Positions 58,678 to 64,000 of a stretch of 64,000 bases of DNA are shown here, one piece after another. Under the pieces are notes generated by a model, which was not told the DNA's origin, searched no databases, and saw only the letters and a list, made by a program, of their open reading frames with translations. Position 1 is the stretch's first letter; each line of letters starts with the position of its first letter. The stretch is from Prevotellaceae bacterium UBA4361. GTDB lineage: Bacteria > Bacteroidota > Bacteroidia > Bacteroidales > Bacteroidaceae. A program made the translations under genes and the position numbers. The stretch spans positions 1 to 64,000 of the forward strand of contig DGSN01000013.1 of the NCBI GenBank assembly GCA_002393575.1, given 5' to 3'.

Positions 58678-59802
58678 ATGCACATAGCGTTCGATGCCAA
58701 AAGGTTTTTTCTGAATTTCACGGGGTTAGGCAACTACAGTCGCACCACCATTGACATTCTTCGCGAAAGCAACGACGAAGACGAATACTGGCTGCTTTCG
58801 CCACGCATTAAGGAATGTGCGGAAACCAACCCATTCCTGCGCGACAACCATTGCCACACCATCAGACTCAGTGGTGCGTTCGACCGTAGTTTTGGCATAG
58901 CCTCACATCTGAAAAAGAACGGCATCGGCATCTACCACGGACTGAGCAACGAACTGCCTGTAGGTCTGAAACGGAACGGCATTCGCAGCATCGTCACCAT
59001 CCACGACGTGGCATTCCGCACCTATCCCGACATGTACCACTGGATTGACCGACAAATCTACGACCTGAAATGGCGATACGCCTGCCAACATGCCGACCAC
59101 ATCATTGCCATCAGCGAATCAACAAAGCGCGACGTGATGAAATTCTATGGCGTGGAAGAAAGCCGCATCAGCGTGATTTACCAACCCGTGCAAAAACTGT
59201 TCTACTCCCCTATTCCACTACAGGAAGCACGAGTCTTGGCAGAGAAAAACGTGGAAAACCTGCCGCAAGACTACCTGCTCTATGTAGGTTCCATCAACAG
59301 TCGCAAGAACCTCTTGGGCATTGTGAAAGCCGTGGAAAAACTGCCGAAAGACGTGCAGATTCCGCTTGTCGTGGTGGGTGGTAGCACACCTTATAAACAA
59401 GAAGTGCTGCAATACATCAGCGAACACCATCTTGAAAAACTCATCATCTTCCCCCAGCGCATCGCCGACAACCGCAGTCTGCAAGCCCTCTACACCTCTG
59501 CCCGTGCATTTATCTATCCATCTTTCTACGAAGGTTTCGGCCTGCCCGTCGTAGAGGCATTGCTGCAAAGATGTCCCGTCGTGACCAGCAACGTGTCATC
59601 CTTGCCCGAAGCAGGAGGCAAAGGCGCACTCCTCGCCAACCCTTACGACTACATGGACATCTGCCATTGCATCGAAAAGCTCCTCATCGACAGCAAAACC
59701 CATCGCCGCCTCTCCACCGAAGGCTACCAATACGCCCGCACACAATTCAACCGCACAGAGATTGCCCAACAACTAAGAACGTTGTATCGGCAACAGCTTT
59801 AG
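58678..59802 (+). CDS. Family 4 (GT-B) glycosyltransferase
   Basis: 374 residues. N-terminal HIAFDAKRFFLNFTGLGNYS, then HADHIIAISESTKRDVMKFY, YLLYVGSINSRKNLLGIVKA and the C-terminal donor-binding motif AFIYPSFYEGFGLPVVEALL (the E-x7-E element of GT4). It likely adds a sugar to a cell-surface glycan precursor. It stands alone, with no linked polysaccharide locus in the window. Confidence 0.9.
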   Translation: MHIAFDAKRFFLNFTGLGNYSRTTIDILRESNDEDEYWLLSPRIKECAETNPFLRDNHCHTIRLSGAFDRSFGIASHLKKNGIGIYHGLSNELPVGLKRNGIRSIVTIHDVAFRTYPDMYHWIDRQIYDLKWRYACQHADHIIAISESTKRDVMKFYGVEESRISVIYQPVQKLFYSPIPLQEARVLAEKNVENLPQDYLLYVGSINSRKNLLGIVKAVEKLPKDVQIPLVVVGGSTPYKQEVLQYISEHHLEKLIIFPQRIADNRSLQALYTSARAFIYPSFYEGFGLPVVEALLQRCPVVTSNVSSLPEAGGKGALLANPYDYMDICHCIEKLLIDSKTHRRLSTEGYQYARTQFNRTEIAQQLRTLYRQQL

Positions 59803-59983
59803 GCACAAATTCATTGTTCGTCGTATTTTATTCATGATGAGGGAAAAAGTAAGTCGTTGCATTTAACAATAAAACGCCTTAATGAAAGTTTTTTTTGAAA
59901 AAATCCCCCCAAAATATTTGAGAATAGCAAAAAAAACATTATCTTTCGCCCGTTACAAAATAGAGTTTTGCAATAGAATATAA

Positions 59984-60210
59984 AAAAGTCGCTCACAAAA
60001 GATGCCGTTCACAAATTTTTTTCCTACATTTGTAACGTCATTCCAATGTGAATGAGCAGTCATATAGAGGAAGCGTTTGGCGCTATTCCACTTTAGTGAA
60101 TCTCGACAACTCACTTAGTACGAATGGAGTAACAAAAAGCATCTTCCGTAGATTTGTTGTATGGTGTCATTAATTTGGCATCCATATTGTCTATGGTGTG
60201 AGCGACTTTT
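59984..60210. repeat. 227-bp segment bounded by perfect 14-bp inverted repeats
   Basis: aaaagtcgctcaca (59984-59997) has its exact complement at 60197-60210. The segment lies in the 508-bp gap 59803-60310 before the tubulin-like operon and includes a TACATTTG box. Size and ends resemble a MITE, but no target duplication was clear. No open frame of interest is seen in the gap. Confidence 0.5.
60025..60032 (+). promoter_or_regulatory. Possible -7 promoter box (TACATTTG) of the tubulin-like operon
   Basis: Full match to TAnnTTTG, about 280 nt before the first gene of the operon, which would give a long leader. No TTTG is found at the usual -33 distance. Confidence 0.35.
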
Positions 60211-60310
60211 CTTATTCATCGTACAGGCAGTCGAGAGCCTACTAAAGGAGTAAGGGAGTAGGTTCACACCTTTTTTATATGCTGTCGGACTTTAAAAAAT
60301 TTAAAGCGAC

Positions 60311-60904
60311 ATGCCTGTACTGAGAACTTTCATTGAGCATGCAAGTAATATCTGGTGGGGAATTATTCTTGCCTTAGTAGTGACAGCATCTTTATATCTT
60401 ATTATTTATACTCTTGCTGGCAACAGAGGACAACTACATCCCCTGAGTTTTCTTATTGCCATCCCCCTTCTTGTCTTATTGAGCATACAATCTTATCTTC
60501 TTTTGGGAGCCATCAGCATTAAACATAGTTGTGACGAGATTTCGACATGGATTGATGCTTTTGTGCCAGAGCAGCCCAATGAAACATATCCTATTCCATA
60601 TAGTCGTGAAGATGTTAATCAGGCACTAAGCCAATTAGCCTCAACTTTTCCAGTCATTACAACCTTGGTTGATGCAGATGACATCGCCACCAGTGGCAAT
60701 AGTTCTCTTGGCGAAGCCATCACTAAACGTGCCAATTCTTATTTAAATTGGTATATTGTTCGCCGATTAGCCTGGAGTTTAGGATTTATCTTGCTGGCTA
60801 GTTTGGGTATTCTAGCACTATCTGGCATACAGAAACCCTCAACGGCCAAAACTTATAGTCAAAGACGGAATCAAAGAAGAGTAAAAAGGAGACCAAGACG
60901 TTAA
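60311..60904 (+). CDS. Small membrane protein preceding the tubulin-like GTPase
   Basis: 197 residues. Three hydrophobic helices: IWWGIILALVVTASLYLIIY (about 14-33), LSFLIAIPLLVLLSIQSYLL (about 45-64), and LAWSLGFILLASLGILAL (about 153-170). A soluble loop of about 85 residues lies between the second and third, and a strongly basic C-terminal tail (RRNQRRVKRRPRR) follows. Not recognised as a named family. It is AT-rich like the next gene, which starts 17 nt later, so the two are probably cotranscribed and may work together at the membrane. Confidence 0.75.
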   Translation: MPVLRTFIEHASNIWWGIILALVVTASLYLIIYTLAGNRGQLHPLSFLIAIPLLVLLSIQSYLLLGAISIKHSCDEISTWIDAFVPEQPNETYPIPYSREDVNQALSQLASTFPVITTLVDADDIATSGNSSLGEAITKRANSYLNWYIVRRLAWSLGFILLASLGILALSGIQKPSTAKTYSQRRNQRRVKRRPRR

Positions 60905-60921
60905 ACACAATAAATACTATT

Positions 60922-63900
60922 ATGAATAACAACAACACCTATTGTCACAACAACCACATTTTAGTTGGTTTGGGCGGAACAGGAGGAAAAATCCTACGTG
61001 CATTCAAAATGCGCCTGTTTGAAGAATTCCCAGAGAAAGAAGAGCGTCAGAAACAACCCGTTTCTATTCTTTACGTAGATTCAACAGAAGAACTAATGCC
61101 TCAAGACGGAAAAGCCCGTCCTGATTTTCGTGTAATGGGATCAGATGCCTCATTCACAAGAAGTGAATTTCTCAACATCAAGGCAGTCGATGTTGAGCAC
61201 ATTCTTGACCACATTGGCAATTATCCTTCCGTAAAAGGAATTGTCAATAATGTAACAGCTGTAAAATCTGCTATTGGATCTTTGGGGCAAGCAGCAGGAC
61301 AGAAACGTCGAGCTGGTCGTTTATTGTTTGCAGCCAATGCTGTTGGATATGTCAATAGCTTGCGTGATGCTTATGCTCGTTGTCAGACGATTTCAGGTAA
61401 GGCAGACCCTACTAACATACATATATTTGCTGGACTCTGCGGCGGAACAGGTTCCGGTGCTCTTATTGATGTCATTATTCAAACTCGCAAGACTTTCCCA
61501 GAAGCCAAGATTTCAGTCTATGCAATGATGCCTGAAATGAATCTTCCTAAGAGCGACATGGACCAAGGTCGATATTATCAGAATGGTTATGCAGCTCTAA
61601 ATGAATTGAATGCTTTGCAAGCTGGACGCTGGTTCCCTCAGGATGTAACAGGAATAGGTGAAGCACACTACTACAACGATCGTGTAAAGGGTGTTGCAGA
61701 TGGATTAACCATCTATAGTAATGTGAACGAAAACGGCTTAGCCGTCAACTCTCTTGAAGAACTACCTAAAATTGTCAGCGATTATATCTTTGCACGTATT
61801 TTCTTAGTTAACGAGGAGGAACAGGTGAATAGTGACCTTATTCGTGCATATAATTTTGAGAACATGGATGATTTCGCTCTCGAATATGACGAAGCGGCCA
61901 ACCCAGGTGCTGATGGACGAATACCCGTGGCGCGTACAAAAAAGATAAATTCTTTTGGTATTAAGCGTGTGATGTATCCAGAGTTGCGAGTGCTGAAACA
62001 TATCACTTACACTGTGGGTGAAAGTGTTCTCTATCAATTTAAATACAACAACTGGCGCGAAAACCAAGGCTTTGTTGACGAAGAACGGAACAAAGATTAT
62101 CGAAAAGAATATCTGAATAGTGTTCGTCTTTCCAAATGGATGCTTGACGATGCACACCTAACACAAGAACTAAAGATTTTAGAGTCAGATGCAGATTATC
62201 CTCGCTTCAACGATTATTGGCATGAGAAAGCACATGGATGGGCAGAACAAGCAAAAAAGAATGAATCACCTTTGAACGAGCTGGATAACATCCTGGCAGA
62301 TTTCTATGCTTCACATTTCAGGGAGGAAGGTGTTGAGGCTTTTTTCAAAGGCAAGGAGCGTGTTATCCCTGAGCTAACCCGCGAAATTCGACATGGTATC
62401 GAACAGGAATTGTTTGAGCGTTGGAAGGTTGGTGATGTTTCTATTGTAGAACTGCAAAAGGTTTCAAAGCTGTTATTAGAAAAGATTGCAGACATTCGCA
62501 CCGACCTTGAAGAGAAATCCAAGGCTGAGAAAGATGAATATGACATGATAGATGAAGAACGCAGAGAAAATGTGGCTGAGTGGAGCCGTTTGAATGTCCT
62601 GCAACACATGGTTGGACAAGGAGCACGACGTTTCACAGAGCATCAGAATATACTTACAGATTATTACACCTCCAAGACCATGCTTCTCGCCTGGGAATTC
62701 GCAAAGAAGTTGGGCGCTAAGCTTTATATAGAATTAGGAAAAATGGACGCCGATATTTCTGCCTTTGGACAGAAGATAAACGAAGCCATTGATGAAACAG
62801 AGCGTTTGATTACAGCACAACGCAAAGTGAACAAGGGTCTTGAAGATACCAAAGGTGCCATTATCGAAGTGAGCGAAGAAGAGGCTATGGGAAAGTTTGA
62901 AACAGAACTGAAAACAGACAAGGTGGATATGCCTAACATCGCTCGACAAATCAGAGACTTCATTCTTCCAGAAGGTGATTTCATTGATTTTGGTAGATTA
63001 GCATCAAGCATTTATGTTGATAATGTCAAAGATGCTTTCGACTTGCATCTTACACAAATCGTTAGAGCCAAACACGATGAGAAGGTGGACAGCGAGAAGA
63101 AAGTACTCGGTCTGAACAATCTTACTCAGCTGCAACAACAGTTGAAGACAGATGATGACATCAAAGCTTTTGCCACAAAAATAGTAAATCAAAGTGGAGT
63201 TTTCTTGAAGCTCAATAACGACCAGATTCAACTCCATTTACGTAATAATGAAGGAAACCTGAGTCCTACAAATCCAGCAAGTATCAATAAGAAAACAATT
63301 CTTGTTTCCATACCGTCACCTGATGACAACGAGAATCTGAAACGCTTTGCTGATAAGTTAGAAGATGCATTTAATAGTTCATTCAACCAAAGCACAGCTC
63401 GAACCACTATTGTTGTTAATCGTAAAAGTCCACGCAAAGACGAGTTAAGCATTATCACCGTTGCTTATTGTTTTCCAATTCGTTCGATTGAATGGATGAA
63501 ACCATACAAAGAACGATATGAACGATTCTTGAACTCGGGTAATCCAGCCACTGATGCCAACAATGCCATCCTGCTTCACAGCGAAGGAGATGGTCGTCAA
63601 TTTCCATCCCTTTTTGCAGTTGATAATGCGGAAGAGATTGCGGCTGAAGCAGCGCGTTCATCAAAGGCATCATCTTCTGCTACTACACCACCTATGCCAG
63701 GGACAGCACCCGTACCTCCTCCAATCGCCCAACGAGAGATTAAACTGTTCATTGCCGTTGGTGGACAGCAATATGGTCCATACGATATGCAGATGTGCCA
63801 CCAAATGGTTCAAAGTGGACAACTAACTTCACAAAGTTTGGTTTGGATGGAAGGCCTGTCTGCATGGACAGTAGCAAGTGAAGTTCCTGCACTTCATCCG

Positions 63901-63972
63901 CTCTTCACACCTCCAACACCTTCGGCTATGCCGCCACTGCCTCCAGTTGGATCAGTTCCTCCTCATTTGTAA
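60922..63972 (+). CDS. FtsZ/tubulin-like GTPase with C-terminal GYF_2 domain
   Basis: 1,016 residues. The start HILVGLGGTGGKILRAFKMR (about 12-31) and the tubulin signature LCGGTGSGALIDV (Gly174-Gly179) mark a Tubulin_2-type GTPase domain (about 10-400). A long charged, largely helical middle follows (about 400-800). A proline-rich linker (about 915-938) leads to a GYF_2 domain (about 940-990): FIAVGGQQYGPYDMQMC ... SGQLTSQSLVWMEGLSAW. A second Pro-rich tail ends the protein. Large relatives (the FtsZl-1 group) have been proposed to remodel membranes. No role is established. The operon continues: an ATG at 63993 opens another frame at the window edge. Confidence 0.85.
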   Translation: MNNNNTYCHNNHILVGLGGTGGKILRAFKMRLFEEFPEKEERQKQPVSILYVDSTEELMPQDGKARPDFRVMGSDASFTRSEFLNIKAVDVEHILDHIGNYPSVKGIVNNVTAVKSAIGSLGQAAGQKRRAGRLLFAANAVGYVNSLRDAYARCQTISGKADPTNIHIFAGLCGGTGSGALIDVIIQTRKTFPEAKISVYAMMPEMNLPKSDMDQGRYYQNGYAALNELNALQAGRWFPQDVTGIGEAHYYNDRVKGVADGLTIYSNVNENGLAVNSLEELPKIVSDYIFARIFLVNEEEQVNSDLIRAYNFENMDDFALEYDEAANPGADGRIPVARTKKINSFGIKRVMYPELRVLKHITYTVGESVLYQFKYNNWRENQGFVDEERNKDYRKEYLNSVRLSKWMLDDAHLTQELKILESDADYPRFNDYWHEKAHGWAEQAKKNESPLNELDNILADFYASHFREEGVEAFFKGKERVIPELTREIRHGIEQELFERWKVGDVSIVELQKVSKLLLEKIADIRTDLEEKSKAEKDEYDMIDEERRENVAEWSRLNVLQHMVGQGARRFTEHQNILTDYYTSKTMLLAWEFAKKLGAKLYIELGKMDADISAFGQKINEAIDETERLITAQRKVNKGLEDTKGAIIEVSEEEAMGKFETELKTDKVDMPNIARQIRDFILPEGDFIDFGRLASSIYVDNVKDAFDLHLTQIVRAKHDEKVDSEKKVLGLNNLTQLQQQLKTDDDIKAFATKIVNQSGVFLKLNNDQIQLHLRNNEGNLSPTNPASINKKTILVSIPSPDDNENLKRFADKLEDAFNSSFNQSTARTTIVVNRKSPRKDELSIITVAYCFPIRSIEWMKPYKERYERFLNSGNPATDANNAILLHSEGDGRQFPSLFAVDNAEEIAAEAARSSKASSSATTPPMPGTAPVPPPIAQREIKLFIAVGGQQYGPYDMQMCHQMVQSGQLTSQSLVWMEGLSAWTVASEVPALHPLFTPPTPSAMPPLPPVGSVPPHL

Positions 63973-63992
63973 TTCATTCATATAAACATCTT

Positions 63993-64000
63993 ATGGCAAC
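63993..64000 (+). CDS. Start of a further gene of the tubulin-like operon (cut by window end)
   Basis: An ATG (ATG GCA AC...) 20 nt after the GTPase stop, preceded by A-rich sequence. Only two codons are visible, so nothing can be said about the product. Confidence 0.3.

Noticed and set aside
1..64000. tRNA or rRNA genes
   Set aside because: I looked for cloverleaf signatures such as ggttcgaatcc and conserved rRNA words in the gaps and saw none; a covariance-model search would be decisive.

Overview
The window looks like chromosome of a Bacteroidales bacterium, most likely a Prevotella-type species. The reasons are: TAnnTTTG-type -7 promoter boxes (in some cases with TTTG about 19-20 nt upstream), DUF4294/DUF4153/DUF4369/DUF4861 proteins, a HmuY-like lipoprotein, BspA-like leucine-rich repeats, secreted proteins ending in a Prevotella-style GR...GIYI...GKK tail, and intergenic DNA packed with palindromes and 7-bp repeats. 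Most genes look close to 50 percent GC. Two stretches are visibly AT-rich: a restriction-modification island (about 50.3-53.1 kb) and the start of a tubulin-like operon (from about 59.8 kb). I saw no rRNA, tRNA or CRISPR array.

Layout. 0.2-9.8 kb: a rearranged proteolysis/haem-acquisition locus. It holds a TonB-dependent receptor lacking its 5' end and frameshifted, two tandem gingipain-like (clan CD) cysteine peptidases with HEAT-like C-terminal halves, a papain-like peptidase, and a short lipoprotein carrying only the first half of HmuY. The missing HmuY C-terminal half appears at the end of the papain-like protein. 9.8-13 kb: MBL hydrolase, a 57-residue winged-helix protein, an FMN-barrel protein and an AraC regulator. 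13.4-27 kb: minus-strand genes (adhesin with choice-of-anchor J and Fn3 modules, DUF4153, RhuM, YifB, a cysteine-less thioredoxin-like lipoprotein, an OmpA/TPR lipoprotein, LolE-type permease, RbfA, O-methyltransferase, AroQ). 27-31.9 kb: XerD, MFS transporter, an ECF sigma factor and membrane proteins. 31.8-35.2 kb: a repeat-rich cassette region with secreted proteins. 35.3-49.3 kb: PyrH, YjbQ, polysaccharide deacetylase, three linked membrane/glycosyl-transfer genes, PurL with a split chromate transporter, GH9 glycosidase, DUF4294 and an M28 peptidase. 49.4-53.9 kb: restriction-modification island with several gene relics. 54-59.8 kb: C26-M19 fusion hydrolase, DprA, DUF4861 and a glycosyltransferase. 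59.8-64 kb: membrane protein plus a 1016-residue FtsZ/tubulin-like GTPase with a C-terminal GYF_2 domain; the operon continues past the window.

The most noteworthy signals are as follows. (1) HmuY appears split between two overlapping genes in inverted order. (2) A family of MITE-like palindromic elements includes one copy whose insertion can be read directly, because an empty copy of the same 348-351 bp target lies 1.3 kb away. (3) Degenerate heptamer repeats run between genes and into genes, where they form the hydrophobic cores of signal peptides. (4) The tubulin-like GTPase/membrane-protein operon has no well described role.
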